Source of the DNA: Tolumonas lignilytica
GTDB taxonomy: Bacteria > Pseudomonadota > Gammaproteobacteria > Enterobacterales > Aeromonadaceae
Length of the DNA: 64,000 nucleotides
NCBI RefSeq assembly: GCF_000527035.1
Contig: NZ_AZUK01000002.1
Span: forward strand, 248,001 to 312,000
Reading direction: 5' to 3'
The translations under genes were made by a program, and so were the position numbers. Position 1 is the first letter of the stretch. Each line of letters starts with the position of its first letter. The notes beneath the pieces are model-generated. The model searched no databases and was not told the origin of the DNA. It saw only the letters and a program-made list of their open reading frames with translations. Of the stretch, positions 55,153 through 64,000 are shown piece by piece.

Positions 55153-55597
55153 AGATGAGTTGATTAAAAGCCGGTATTGGGAACACAAACAGCTTGAAGA
55201 GTTGAGTGAAGATGAATGGGAACTCCTATGCGATGGATGTGGTCATTGTTGTCTGACAAAGCTAATCGATGAAGACACCGACGAATTGGTCTACACCAAC
55301 GTTGCATGTAATCTACTTGATTTGAATACCTGTAGTTGCTCTGATTATCAAAATAGACATCATTTTGAACCAGATTGCATCAAGTTAGATGTTGATATGG
55401 CAAAAACATTACCCTGGTTGCCGTCTACTTGTGCTTACCGTCGTATTGCAAATGGTAAACCATTACCATTTTGGCACCCGCTGTTGACAGGCGATAAAAG
55501 AAAAATGAATCGCTATGGCAAAACAGTAAAAGGGAAAGTTGTTCATGAACGTGATCGTGGTGATTGGGCAAACCATATTGTGGTTTGGAAGCTTTAA
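55145..55597 (+). CDS. ycgN: YcgN / UPF0260 family cysteine-cluster protein
   Basis: 150-residue protein of the YkgJ-type cysteine-cluster superfamily, with Cys residues in LCDGCGHCCLTKL, ACNLLDLNTCSCSDY, PDCIKL and STCAYR that probably bind metal. Molecular role unknown. Start set at the ATG at 55145, overlapping ycgL by 8 bp; the frame from 55118 lies inside ycgL. Confidence 0.9.
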   Translation: MNRDELIKSRYWEHKQLEELSEDEWELLCDGCGHCCLTKLIDEDTDELVYTNVACNLLDLNTCSCSDYQNRHHFEPDCIKLDVDMAKTLPWLPSTCAYRRIANGKPLPFWHPLLTGDKRKMNRYGKTVKGKVVHERDRGDWANHIVVWKL

Positions 55598-55639
55598 TTC
55601 ATATTATTTTTCAATTAATTAAAAATCAGGATAATAAAA

Positions 55640-56332
55640 ATGCCTCTTGATATTCATTTTCCTGTTGTAACTATTGATGGTCCGGGTGGTGCAGGGAAAG
55701 GAACACTGTGTATGTTACTGGCAAAGCAGTTGCGTTGGCATCTGCTGGATTCAGGCGCGATCTATCGCGTATTAGCAGTAGCAGCATTGAAAAACAGCAT
55801 TGCCCTAGATGATATTCCACAGTTGGTTGAATTGGCCAGTGCCCTTAATGTAAGTTTTCCAATTGAGAATGATGAAGTTTTGATCGTTCTTGACGGCATC
55901 AATGTTACTGATGAAATCAGAACAGAAACAACAGGGAATTCTGCCAGCAAAGTGGCGGCCTATCCTGAGGTGCGAGCTGCTTTGTTGCTTCGCCAGCAGA
56001 ATTTTGCTCAAGCACCAGGATTAATTGCGGATGGTAGAGATATGGGGACGGTTGTTTTTCCTACGGCACCACTCAAAATATTTCTGGATGCTAGTGCTGA
56101 GGAACGGGCAAAGCGCAGACAATTGCAGTTGCAGCAAAAGGGAATAAATGTTAATTTTGATAACCTTTTACAAGAAATTCAAGATCGCGATTTCCGCGAT
56201 AGAAATCGCCCTGTAGCGCCCTTAAAACCGGCAGATGATGCGATTTTTATTGATTCAACAAGCATGTCAATTGAGTCAGTCTTTAATCGGGTGCTTGAAC
56301 TTGTAAATCAGCGTTTTATCCAAGGCGAATAA
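55640..56332 (+). CDS. cmk: Cytidylate kinase
   Basis: Phosphorylates CMP and dCMP to diphosphates. 230 residues: P-loop GPGGAGKGT (14-22), [12 protein letters not shown]-binding segment, [11 protein letters not shown] and [13 protein letters not shown] with the catalytic arginines. Immediately upstream of rpsA in the conserved cmk-rpsA-ihfB order. Confidence 0.96.
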   Translation: MPLDIHFPVVTIDGPGGAGKGTLCMLLAKQLRWHLLDSGAIYRVLAVAALKNSIALDDIPQLVELASALNVSFPIENDEVLIVLDGINVTDEIRTETTGNSASKVAAYPEVRAALLLRQQNFAQAPGLIADGRDMGTVVFPTAPLKIFLDASAEERAKRRQLQLQQKGINVNFDNLLQEIQDRDFRDRNRPVAPLKPADDAIFIDSTSMSIESVFNRVLELVNQRFIQGE

Positions 56333-56437
56333 TTGCTTTGGATCGGTCAGACCAAGGATAGGGATGGCTAAATAACCACAACCCCATAGTGGCCGGATTG
56401 CCCTGTGGACGTTATTAACTTTTAAGTGTTTTTAAAC
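56333..56437 (+). promoter_or_regulatory. rpsA leader without a strong Shine-Dalgarno
   Basis: The 105 bases before rpsA hold GGA-containing loops (GGATAGGGATGG, CCGGATTGCC) but no Shine-Dalgarno near the ATG (the last 20 bases are AT-rich). This fits the structured, S1-autoregulated rpsA leader known in E. coli; conservation of the mechanism is inferred. Confidence 0.5.
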
Positions 56438-58108
56438 ATGACTGAATCTTTTGCTCAACTCTTTGAAGAGTCTCTGAAACAACTGGAAACCCGTCCTGGT
56501 GCTATCGTTAAAGGTACTGTTGTTGCTATCGAAAACGGCATCGTACTGGTTGACGCTGGTCTGAAATCAGAATCTGCAATCCCTGCTGAACAGTTCAAAA
56601 ATGCACTGGGCGAGCTGGAAATTGCTCTGGGTGACGTAGTTGACGTAGCTCTGGACTCTGTAGAAGACGGTTTCGGTGAGACTCTGCTGTCTCGTGAAAA
56701 AGCTAAACGTCACGAAGCATGGTTGCAGCTGGAAAAAGCATACGAAGAACAGGCTACTGTTGTTGGTCTGATCAATGGCAAAGTGAAAGGCGGTTTCACC
56801 GTAGAACTGAATGGTATCCGTGCATTCCTGCCAGGCTCTCTGGTTGATGTGCGTCCAGTACGTGACACTGCTCACCTGGAAGGCAAAGAACTTGAGTTCA
56901 AAGTAATCAAGCTGGATCAGAAACGCAACAACGTTGTTGTTTCTCGTCGTGCTGTTATCGAAACTGAAAACTCTTCTGAGCGCGACAGCCTGCTGTCTAC
57001 TCTGCAAGAAGGCCATGAAGTTAAAGGTATCGTTAAGAACCTGACTGACTACGGTGCATTCGTAGATCTGGGTGGTGTTGACGGCCTGCTGCACATTACT
57101 GACATGGCTTGGAAACGTGTTAAACACCCATCTGAAATCGTGAACGTTGGTGATGAAATCACTGTTAAAGTTCTGAAGTTCGACCGTGAGCGTACTCGTG
57201 TATCTCTGGGTCTGAAACAGCTGGGCGAAGATCCATGGGTAGCTATCGCTAAACGTTACCCAGAAGGTGCACGTCTGACTGGTCGTGTGACTAACCTGAC
57301 TGACTATGGCTGCTTCGTTGAAATCGAAGAAGGCGTTGAAGGTCTGGTTCACGTTTCTGAAATGGATTGGACCAACAAAAACATTCACCCATCTAAAGTT
57401 GTTAACGTGGGTGACACTGTTGAAGTTATGGTTCTGGATATCGACGAAGAACGTCGTCGTATCTCTCTGGGCCTGAAACAGTGCAAAGCCAACCCATGGC
57501 AGCAATTCGCAGAAACTCATGCGAAAGGTGATCGTGTAAGTGGTAAGATCAAGTCTATCACTGATTTTGGTATCTTCATTGGCCTGGACGGTGGTATCGA
57601 CGGTCTGGTTCACCTGTCTGACATTTCTTGGAACGTAACTGGCGAAGAAGCGGTTCGTGAATTCAAGAAAGGTGACGAAATCGAAGCTGTTGTTCTGCAA
57701 GTAGATCCAGAGCGTGAGCGTATCTCTCTGGGTGTTAAACAGATCGAAGAAGATCCGTTCAACAAGTACCTGTCAGATAACAAAAAAGGTGCTATCGTTA
57801 AAGGTAAGGTAACTGCCGTTGACAGCAAAGGCGCTACCATCGAGCTGGAAGAAGGTGTTGAAGGCTACATCCGTGCTGCTGACGCATCACGTGACCGTGT
57901 AGAAGATGCATCTCTGGTTCTGTCTGTTGGTGATGAAGTTGAAGCCAAATTCATGGGCGTTGACCGTAAGAACCGTACAGTAAGCCTGTCAGTTCGTGCT
58001 AAAGACGAAGCTGAAGAAAAAACAGCAATGGATTCACTGAATCAGCAAGAAGAAGCTGGTTTTGGTAATGCAATGGCTGAAGCTTTCAAAGCAGCTAAAG
58101 GCGAATAA
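56438..58108 (+). CDS. rpsA: 30S ribosomal protein S1
   Basis: Largest ribosomal protein, 556 residues (E. coli 557), binding mRNA and unfolding its leader. Six S1/OB repeats are evident from the recurring G.V..(I/L).DYG.FV..G.V.GL.H pattern (for example [43 protein letters not shown]). Start set at ATG 56438 ([11 protein letters not shown]). Codon use is strongly biased (CTG, GTT, CGT), as expected for high expression, and this bias creates a long antisense open frame that is not a gene. Followed by a terminator before ihfB. Confidence 0.98.
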   Translation: MTESFAQLFEESLKQLETRPGAIVKGTVVAIENGIVLVDAGLKSESAIPAEQFKNALGELEIALGDVVDVALDSVEDGFGETLLSREKAKRHEAWLQLEKAYEEQATVVGLINGKVKGGFTVELNGIRAFLPGSLVDVRPVRDTAHLEGKELEFKVIKLDQKRNNVVVSRRAVIETENSSERDSLLSTLQEGHEVKGIVKNLTDYGAFVDLGGVDGLLHITDMAWKRVKHPSEIVNVGDEITVKVLKFDRERTRVSLGLKQLGEDPWVAIAKRYPEGARLTGRVTNLTDYGCFVEIEEGVEGLVHVSEMDWTNKNIHPSKVVNVGDTVEVMVLDIDEERRRISLGLKQCKANPWQQFAETHAKGDRVSGKIKSITDFGIFIGLDGGIDGLVHLSDISWNVTGEEAVREFKKGDEIEAVVLQVDPERERISLGVKQIEEDPFNKYLSDNKKGAIVKGKVTAVDSKGATIELEEGVEGYIRAADASRDRVEDASLVLSVGDEVEAKFMGVDRKNRTVSLSVRAKDEAEEKTAMDSLNQQEEAGFGNAMAEAFKAAKGE

Positions 58109-58117
58109 TCGCTCTAA

Positions 58118-58154
58118 AAATGGAGTGGTGAAAGCCACTCCATTTACTTTTTTA
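58118..58154 (+). terminator. Intrinsic terminator of rpsA
   Basis: Eleven-bp stem (58118-58128 with 58135-58145), 6-nt loop, then a T-run (ACTTTTTTA). Strong. Confidence 0.92.
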
Positions 58155-58171
58155 TGCTGGAGAGAATAGTT

Positions 58172-58453
58172 ATGACGAAATCTGATCTTATTGAACGTCT
58201 ATCTTCTAGTCAGCAACATCTTGCCGCAAAGGATGTTGAGGCTGCAGTCCGAGAAATACTGGAATGTATGGCTGTTACTCTGGAATGCGGGAATCGAATC
58301 GAAATTCGTGGTTTTGGTAGTTTTTCTCTTCATTACAGAGCACCGAGAATTGGTCGGAATCCTAAAACCGGAGAGAAAGTCGAGTTATTAGCCAAAAGTG
58401 TTCCTCATTTCAAACCCGGCAAAGAATTAAGGGAACGAGTAAACTCTTTGTAA
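58172..58453 (+). CDS. ihfB: Integration host factor subunit beta
   Basis: DNA-bending nucleoid protein, heterodimer with IhfA. 93 residues: [12 protein letters not shown] start, [25 protein letters not shown] with the Pro-tipped DNA-intercalating arm. Start at ATG 58172 with GGAG upstream; the frame from 58154 is too long. Precedes lapA-lapB as in E. coli. Confidence 0.96.
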   Translation: MTKSDLIERLSSSQQHLAAKDVEAAVREILECMAVTLECGNRIEIRGFGSFSLHYRAPRIGRNPKTGEKVELLAKSVPHFKPGKELRERVNSL

Positions 58454-58475
58454 TTTCACTCTGTTTGGTGTTGAC

Positions 58476-58763
58476 ATGAAATTTTTGAAATCCATATTGT
58501 ATTTCATGGCTATTTTGTCGTTGGCCATGTTCCTTGTAACTTTGGGTTCTGTTAACGGTCAACAAATTCATATTAATTTCCTCATTGCTCAAGATGATTT
58601 CAGTCTTGCCGCTTTACTTATCGGTGCTTTTTTTTCTGGTTTCTTGGTGGCATTGTGCGCATTAGGATTCAGTTATATTGCTGCTCGATTTAAGTTACGC
58701 AGATTGCAAAATCACATTTCGCGTCTATCTGCACAAATCAGCGCTTCATCAGTTAAGGAATAA
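58476..58763 (+). CDS. lapA: Lipopolysaccharide assembly protein A (LapA/YciS)
   Basis: 95-residue inner-membrane protein with two transmembrane helices (about 3-24 and 43-68) and a basic cytoplasmic tail, encoded with LapB and linked to LPS assembly control. DUF1049 pattern: VNGQQIHINFL and ALLIGAFFSGFLVALCALGF. Eight bp before lapB. Confidence 0.92.
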   Translation: MKFLKSILYFMAILSLAMFLVTLGSVNGQQIHINFLIAQDDFSLAALLIGAFFSGFLVALCALGFSYIAARFKLRRLQNHISRLSAQISASSVKE

Positions 58764-58771
58764 TTGAATTA

Positions 58772-59929
58772 ATGCTGGAATTACTCTTCCTGCTTCTGCC
58801 AGTTGCGGTAGCTTATGGCTGGTATATGGGAAGACGCAGTGTCCGTATTGATGAAGATAAAAAAAATTCTCAGCGCTCGAGAAATTATGCAGCTGGAATT
58901 AATTTTTTATTGTCAGAGCAGCCTGATAAAGCTGTAGATTTGTTTATTGATCTATTACAGGTAGACACCGATACAATCGATACACACCTTGCTTTAGGTA
59001 ACTTGTTCCGCCAGCGAGGGGAGGTTGATCGCGCTATTCGTATTCATCAAAACTTAGTCGCAAGATGTCTTGATTCAACAGAACAGCAAAATTTATCCAT
59101 GTTGGAACTGGCTCGAGACTTTATTGCAGCGGGTTTGCTAGACCGAGCAGAAAATGTATTACTCAGTTTGTTGAATGATGATGATTTGGCCAATGATGCC
59201 AGAACAACGTTACTGCAGATTTATGAGCAGTTACATGAATGGCAAAAAGCGATAAATATAGCTGAGAAGCTGCCGGGTAAAAATTATAGTCATATTATTG
59301 CTCATTATTATTGTCAGATAGCTGAGCAGGATATTGCACAAACAGATTTTAAGGCGGCTTCTATACGATTAAAGCGTGCTTTAAAGATTGATCCTCGATG
59401 TGTTCGAGCTTTAATTCTGTTTGCTCAGATGCATATTGATCAAAAGCAATTTGATACTGCAATTAAATTAATTAATCAAATTCCTGATATATCGTCTAAT
59501 TTTGCTAGCGAAGCATGGAAGTTATTACTGCAATGCCGCTCTCATATTGGAGAACATGAGTTTACTAAGATATTAGTTCGTTGGCTTGAGAATAGTCAGA
59601 ATACAACGGTTGCTCTTGCTCTGGCTGAATCTATACAAACGCAACAAGGTATTCGTGATGCCGAAGCATTTATATTACGTCATATAAAAAGAAACCCGAC
59701 AATGAGAGGGTTTCATCGATTAATGACGTATCAGCTGGAGGCTATGCACGATGATAAAGCTACGGAAAGTATTTATTTATTACGGTCATTAGTTGAAAAG
59801 CAAATAGCGACCAAACCTATCTATCGCTGTGAACGTTGTGGTTTTTCCAGTAAGGTCATTTTTTGGCATTGCCCATCATGTAAACAATGGGGAAGTATTT
59901 CACCTATTCAAGGTTTGGATGGTGACTAA
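58772..59929 (+). CDS. lapB: Lipopolysaccharide assembly protein B (LapB/YciM)
   Basis: Regulates LPS amount by delivering LpxC to FtsH and sensing PbgA. 385 residues: N-terminal transmembrane helix (1-18) ending YGWYMGRRS, cytoplasmic TPR repeats (about 45-330), and a C-terminal rubredoxin-like metal site CERCGFSSKVIFWHCPSC with four cysteines. In an operon with lapA; pyrF follows after 18 bp. Confidence 0.95.
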   Translation: MLELLFLLLPVAVAYGWYMGRRSVRIDEDKKNSQRSRNYAAGINFLLSEQPDKAVDLFIDLLQVDTDTIDTHLALGNLFRQRGEVDRAIRIHQNLVARCLDSTEQQNLSMLELARDFIAAGLLDRAENVLLSLLNDDDLANDARTTLLQIYEQLHEWQKAINIAEKLPGKNYSHIIAHYYCQIAEQDIAQTDFKAASIRLKRALKIDPRCVRALILFAQMHIDQKQFDTAIKLINQIPDISSNFASEAWKLLLQCRSHIGEHEFTKILVRWLENSQNTTVALALAESIQTQQGIRDAEAFILRHIKRNPTMRGFHRLMTYQLEAMHDDKATESIYLLRSLVEKQIATKPIYRCERCGFSSKVIFWHCPSCKQWGSISPIQGLDGD

Positions 59930-59947
59930 TTTATATTGGTAGGATGT

Positions 59948-60649
59948 ATGACAGAATCTAAAATTATTGTTGCCCTCGATTTTGCTAAAAAAGAAGATGC
60001 TTTATCTTTTGTCGATCAGGTTACTCCTTCTGACTGCCGTTTAAAAGTTGGCAAAGAAATGTTTACCTATTATGGTCCTCAATTTGTCGAAACGTTGGTC
60101 AAAAAAGGTTTTGATGTATTTCTTGATCTCAAGTTTCATGATATTCCGACGACTGTTGCAAAAGCAATAAAGGCGAGTGCGGAAATGGGGGTTTGGATGG
60201 TTAATGTGCATGCATCTGGTGGCCGAAAGATGATGGAGGCTGCGCGAACTGCATTATTACCATATGGCGATAAAGCTCCATTTTTAATAGCTGTAACGGT
60301 GCTTACCAGTATGGAACAAAGTGATTTAGCTGATATTGGTTTAAACATCGCGCCTTTTGAGCAAGTTCTTCGGTTAGCTAAATTGACACAACAAGCAGGT
60401 TTAGACGGTGTGGTTTGTTCAGCGCAAGAGGCTAATGTATTAAAAGCGCAGCTGGGTGATTCATTTAAATTGGTGACGCCTGGCATTCGTTTAGATACAA
60501 CTGTGAAAACAGACGATCAGAGTCGTGTTATGACACCAGTTGAAGCCATTCGTGCTGGTGCCGATTATTTGGTGATTGGACGACCAGTGACCCAAGCAAT
60601 ATCACCATTGATGACATTGCAAGACATAAATCAATCTATCCTTGCGTAA
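59948..60649 (+). CDS. pyrF: Orotidine-5'-phosphate decarboxylase
   Basis: Last step of UMP synthesis. 233 residues. Catalytic Asp60-Lys62-Asp65 array in [10 protein letters not shown], with Asp11 in VALDFA and Lys33; the phosphate-binding Arg is in IGRPVT. Start at ATG 59948 (MTESKII); an upstream TTG at 59936 is less likely. Its terminator lies inside the 3' end of the convergent rhomboid gene. Confidence 0.95.
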   Translation: MTESKIIVALDFAKKEDALSFVDQVTPSDCRLKVGKEMFTYYGPQFVETLVKKGFDVFLDLKFHDIPTTVAKAIKASAEMGVWMVNVHASGGRKMMEAARTALLPYGDKAPFLIAVTVLTSMEQSDLADIGLNIAPFEQVLRLAKLTQQAGLDGVVCSAQEANVLKAQLGDSFKLVTPGIRLDTTVKTDDQSRVMTPVEAIRAGADYLVIGRPVTQAISPLMTLQDINQSILA

Positions 60650-60659
60650 TAGCTATAAA

Positions 60660-61286
60660 TCAATTGTTATTTGTGTTGGCCGCTCTATGCGGCTTTTTTT
60701 TAGATATGAATGCTATTAGCGTTCCAGCTATAGCGCCAATCCAGTGAGATTGCCAATGTACTCTCATGCCAATAAGGGTACTACTCAATTGGTTTATGGA
60801 AAATGCATCTATAATCATTTTCCCTAGTAAAAATAACAATATAAAAATTGGAAATAATGAGTGCTTTCGTTTCCACTCTTTTATTGAATACCAAGCATAT
60901 AATCCATGTGATGCACCAGAGAAACCAAGATAATGCTCAGTTGATGGAATCCATAAAAATATAGATATATTCACACAAATGACGAGAGTTATACTAATTG
61001 AACACCAATATATTGTTTTTATCTGGTGTTCATACAGCATCAGCAAACAGAATACTCCTAATAAATTGAGTGTCAAATGAGTTGTATTGGCATGCACTAA
61101 GCCTCCTGTAAGTAATCGCCAATATTCGTGTTGCTGAACCAATGTTCGATAGAAGCTAAGATCGATGATATGTTGTTGAATGAACTGTAAAAGGCTTAAA
61201 GAAAAAAAGACGATTACAAAAAAAATCACGTTTGACAGAGACAATATCTGTCTTATATTTCGAGTAATTGAAATGGATGTCTGCAT
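60660..61286 (-). CDS. rrtA: Rhomboid-family protease, rhombosortase-like
   Basis: 208-residue polytopic membrane protein with about six helices. Rhomboid active-site features: WRLLTGGLVHANTTHLTLNLLG (helix 2), GFSGASHGLY with the nucleophilic Ser, and a last-helix His in VHWQSHWIGAIAG. The HxxH-x-LNLLG plus GxSGxxHG pattern and small size match rhombosortases, which process GlyGly-CTERM proteins for surface export. No GlyGly-CTERM substrate is visible in the window, so the subfamily call is tentative. The 3' end overlaps the pyrF terminator. Confidence 0.7.
   Translation of the reverse strand: MQTSISITRNIRQILSLSNVIFFVIVFFSLSLLQFIQQHIIDLSFYRTLVQQHEYWRLLTGGLVHANTTHLTLNLLGVFCLLMLYEHQIKTIYWCSISITLVICVNISIFLWIPSTEHYLGFSGASHGLYAWYSIKEWKRKHSLFPIFILLFLLGKMIIDAFSINQLSSTLIGMRVHWQSHWIGAIAGTLIAFISKKKPHRAANTNNN
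60679..60701 (+). terminator. pyrF terminator, embedded in the convergent rhomboid gene
   Basis: Five-bp stem GCCGC / GCGGC with a 5-nt loop and eight T residues, 29 bp after the pyrF stop. The same bases encode the KKKPHRAA tail of the minus-strand protease. Confidence 0.88.
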
Positions 61287-61319
61287 AATATTAACTATGG
61301 CGGATTCATATTGAAATGG

Positions 61320-62244
<925 letters not shown>

Positions 62245-62357
62245 AGTGTCACCTGTATTGTTATGAGGTGAGGATATCACCTCTAATCAGGTGGCCAAAT
62301 TTAGTGTGCCACTTCAGACATTAAATTTCTTACTATTAGGTAATATTTTATTTAAAA

Positions 62358-62417
62358 ACCTAACTATTACTTATGGGGCAGCACGCTGTGTTGTCCGCCA
62401 TTAAGTTTTTGTTATAG
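62358..62417 (-). repeat. attC-like site A (integron cassette recombination site)
   Basis: 60 bp with the attC layout on the minus strand: R'' CTATAAC (62417-62411), AAAA, inner arm ACTTAATGGCGG, a variable centre, complementary arm CCCCATAAGT with unpaired bases, AATA, and R' GTTAGGT (62364-62358), which fits GTTRRRY. R'' is the exact complement of the GTTATAG that opens the same cassette at site B, the expected rule for a mobile cassette. Confidence 0.72.
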
Positions 62418-62443
62418 CTACGAATCTTCACAACGCTTGCCGT

Positions 62444-63379
62444 TTATGCTTTTGAGTAACTAACGATATTTTCAAAAGCTGCACGAAAATAAAGCTCATA
62501 GCTATTCTTTTCAACATAACCAATGTGAGGCGTACCCAATACGTTGGGTAGTTGCAGTAACTCAGTATCAGTATTTACAGGTTCTGATTCAAATACATCG
62601 AGTGCAGCAAACCCGGGATGACCGGCTTTTAAAGACTGAAGCAGCGCAGACGGTTCAATTAATTCAGCTCGACTGATATTGACCAACAATGCATCAGCCT
62701 TCATCAATAATAAATCTTGCAGAGTGACGCACGCCCGGGTTGCATCATTTAAACGCAAATGAAGCGATAACACATCACAAGCCCTGAAAAAGGCTTCTTT
62801 GGATGAGGCTGCATGAAAACCATCATTGAGGGCCTTATCTCTGGATTGCTGACTGCCCCAGACCAAAACAGACATGCCGAAAGTTTTTGCGTATGTTGCC
62901 ATCATCTGTCCAATGCGACCATATCCCCAGATGCCCAAAGTGAGTCCAGACAAGGTTCGACCTAACCCTAAGCCCGATTGCTGCCATTGGCTTGACTTGA
63001 GATTGAGAACATAGGGAACAAGATGTCGGCTTGCCGCCATCACCAATGTCCAGCAAAGCTCAGCTGGCGCAGTTGGAGAACCGACTCCTTCAAGAATAGT
63101 GACACCATATTTTTCACAAGCAGCTACATCGATGTGATTACTGATTTTCCCAGTTTGACTTATCACTTTCAGTGCAGGTAATTGAGCCAACAACGCTTCA
63201 TTGATAGCCGTGCGTTCACGAATGAGCACTAAGGCATCAAATGGTTTTAATCGATAAGCCAGTTCATCAATGGAAGAGGGTGTATCAGTAAAAATCGTAA
63301 CATCAAAGCCATTCAAAATGGAAAAACAGGCGAGGCTTTTCACTGCGTTTTGGTAATCATCGAGAATGGCAATTTTCAA
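62444..63379 (-). CDS. D-2-hydroxyacid dehydrogenase family protein (integron cassette gene)
   Basis: NAD(P)-dependent 2-hydroxyacid dehydrogenase-like protein, 311 residues. Rossmann motif GIWGYGRIGQMMA, LVLIRERTAI, NISRAELIE and GTPHIGYVEKNSYELYF with the catalytic His; Arg and Glu partners are present. Substrate unknown. Starts with TTG at 63379 after AGAGG. It lies alone between two attC-like sites in the cassette orientation (attC at its 3' end), so it reads as a gene cassette. With only 23 bp from the leading core site to the start codon, it would depend on an upstream promoter. Confidence 0.85.
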   Translation of the reverse strand: MKIAILDDYQNAVKSLACFSILNGFDVTIFTDTPSSIDELAYRLKPFDALVLIRERTAINEALLAQLPALKVISQTGKISNHIDVAACEKYGVTILEGVGSPTAPAELCWTLVMAASRHLVPYVLNLKSSQWQQSGLGLGRTLSGLTLGIWGYGRIGQMMATYAKTFGMSVLVWGSQQSRDKALNDGFHAASSKEAFFRACDVLSLHLRLNDATRACVTLQDLLLMKADALLVNISRAELIEPSALLQSLKAGHPGFAALDVFESEPVNTDTELLQLPNVLGTPHIGYVEKNSYELYFRAAFENIVSYSKA

Positions 63380-63402
63380 AGGGAAAACCTCTTATTCAGT
63401 AG

Positions 63403-63457
63403 CTATAACTTTTACTTGTGGGGTACGTAAGCATCCCACACCAAGTTTTTGTTGTGT
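63403..63457 (-). repeat. attC-like site B (integron cassette recombination site)
   Basis: 55 bp on the minus strand: ACACAAC (63457-63451), AAAA, arm ACTTGGTGTGGG, short centre, arm CCCCACAAGT with an unpaired G opposite, AAAA, GTTATAG (63409-63403). It shares the AACAAAAACTT and AAGT(A)4GTT frame with site A. It ends the cassette containing the unidentified gene to its right and opens the dehydrogenase cassette. Confidence 0.7.
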
Positions 63458-63519
63458 TTCTCAGTTGATGTAAGACGAAGTTAATGATTTTGGAAGAATA
63501 TATCTATCACCATCAAATA

Positions 63520-63999
63520 TTATTTTTTTCCGGTTGGTGAATAGAGAGTTTTCTCTTCACATTCATTATTTATTTTTATGGATTTTTCATGCTGTGATTT
63601 CTTTGTTATGAGTATGTTTGCAAACCCATTGGTTTGTACTGGAGATATGCTCAGGTAGAAGTTTGTTTCATCGAAAACACCTTCACAACTTGTACCATCC
63701 CAATCACCAGAGAAATTGTATGTGATCAAACCTCTTAAAATGTTTTTTATGTTTTTATTATCTGTAATATACAAGTTCATGAATTCATCTGTTGATGGAC
63801 TAACTCTTGATGATCCATTAAATACGAATCTGACACCAAAAGCTCTTATTTTTTTTGAAATAGTATATGCAGCAGTATCAATTTTTATATCACTTAGATA
63901 AATAGCATCACTATATAACATTGATTTTTCTACAATCTGATTGGTTATTTTGTTGTTACTTACCAACAAAACAATTGCATCATTAACCGTGGACTGATT
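63520..63999 (-). CDS. Unrecognised protein, partial at right edge (integron cassette gene)
   Basis: The frame is open from 63999 to a stop at 63520 (about 160 residues visible), so the true start may lie beyond the window. No family recognised. The visible part contains an N-terminal hydrophobic stretch (AIVLLVSNN), SKKIRAFGVRFVF, a Gly/Trp/Cys-bearing YNFSGDWDGTSCEGVF and a lysine-rich tail. Low-GC, AT-rich codon use differs from the backbone and is typical of cassette genes. A 62-bp gap separates it from attC-like site B, consistent with being the cassette before the dehydrogenase. Confidence 0.6.
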   Translation of the reverse strand, partial: NQSTVNDAIVLLVSNNKITNQIVEKSMLYSDAIYLSDIKIDTAAYTISKKIRAFGVRFVFNGSSRVSPSTDEFMNLYITDNKNIKNILRGLITYNFSGDWDGTSCEGVFDETNFYLSISPVQTNGFANILITKKSQHEKSIKINNECEEKTLYSPTGKK

Positions 64000-64000
64000 T

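Noticed and set aside
56567-57700. 377-residue open frame antisense to rpsA
   Set aside because: Caused by the strong codon bias of rpsA; composition (Phe/Asn/Gln-rich) and lack of ribosome site or homology mark it as a shadow.

Overview
The window comes from a gammaproteobacterial chromosome. Core gene order (mnmC/fabB-pdxB-usg-fimV-truA-accD-folC-dedD, rnd/minEDC, ycgL-ycgN-cmk-rpsA-ihfB-lapAB-pyrF) fits the Aeromonadales/Vibrionales side of the class. A Tolumonas- or Aeromonas-like host is my best guess; this is inferred from synteny and protein character, not from a search.

Layout. 1-7.3 kb: a MalY/PatB-type PLP enzyme cut by the left edge, the MdlAB exporter, and a small stress cluster (LysR regulator, EmrE-like pump, YqhD aldehyde reductase). 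7.45-7.7 kb: IS5-family transposase remnant. 7.7-15 kb: nitrogen/amino-acid uptake and 5-oxoproline use. This holds a DUF1989 protein, GntR regulator, fused permease-ATPase and binding protein on the minus strand, then a MarR-like regulator and pxpBCA on the plus strand, closed by an ERIC-like palindromic repeat. 15.2-22.9 kb: a minus-strand catabolic operon (NCS1 permease, SnoaL-like protein, aldehyde dehydrogenase, ureido-acid amidohydrolase, guanidino deiminase) with a LuxR/NarL-type regulator and an orphan PotD-like binding protein. The two hydrolases would turn a guanidino acid into a ureido acid and then an amino acid. 23.2-31.5 kb: a defence-type island with a methyltransferase-HNH fusion followed by a four-gene Wadjet/MukBEF-like operon (SMC-like ATPase, MukE-like, kleisin-like, Toprim), abutting tandem tRNA-Val(GAC) genes.

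32-60.7 kb is mostly conserved backbone: arfA with its RNase III-type hairpin, a Nudix hydrolase, a histidine/arginine-type ABC transporter, fumC, corA, mnmC, fabB, pdxB, usg, fimV, truA, accD, folC, dedD, a NIF3 protein, rnd, minEDC, cmk, rpsA, ihfB, lapAB and pyrF. Beyond pyrF come a rhombosortase-like rhomboid protease and a decayed IS3-family element. The right end is what looks like the distal end of an integron cassette array: two attC-like sites flank a D-2-hydroxyacid dehydrogenase gene, and the cassette's leading core site is the exact complement of the R'' core of its own attC. A further unidentified gene runs off the right edge.

The points most worth following are the Wadjet-like operon with C-B-A-D order and its MTase-HNH neighbour, the attC-bounded cassettes, the guanidino/ureido operon with a shared putative operator, and the arfA hairpin with its stop codon in the loop.
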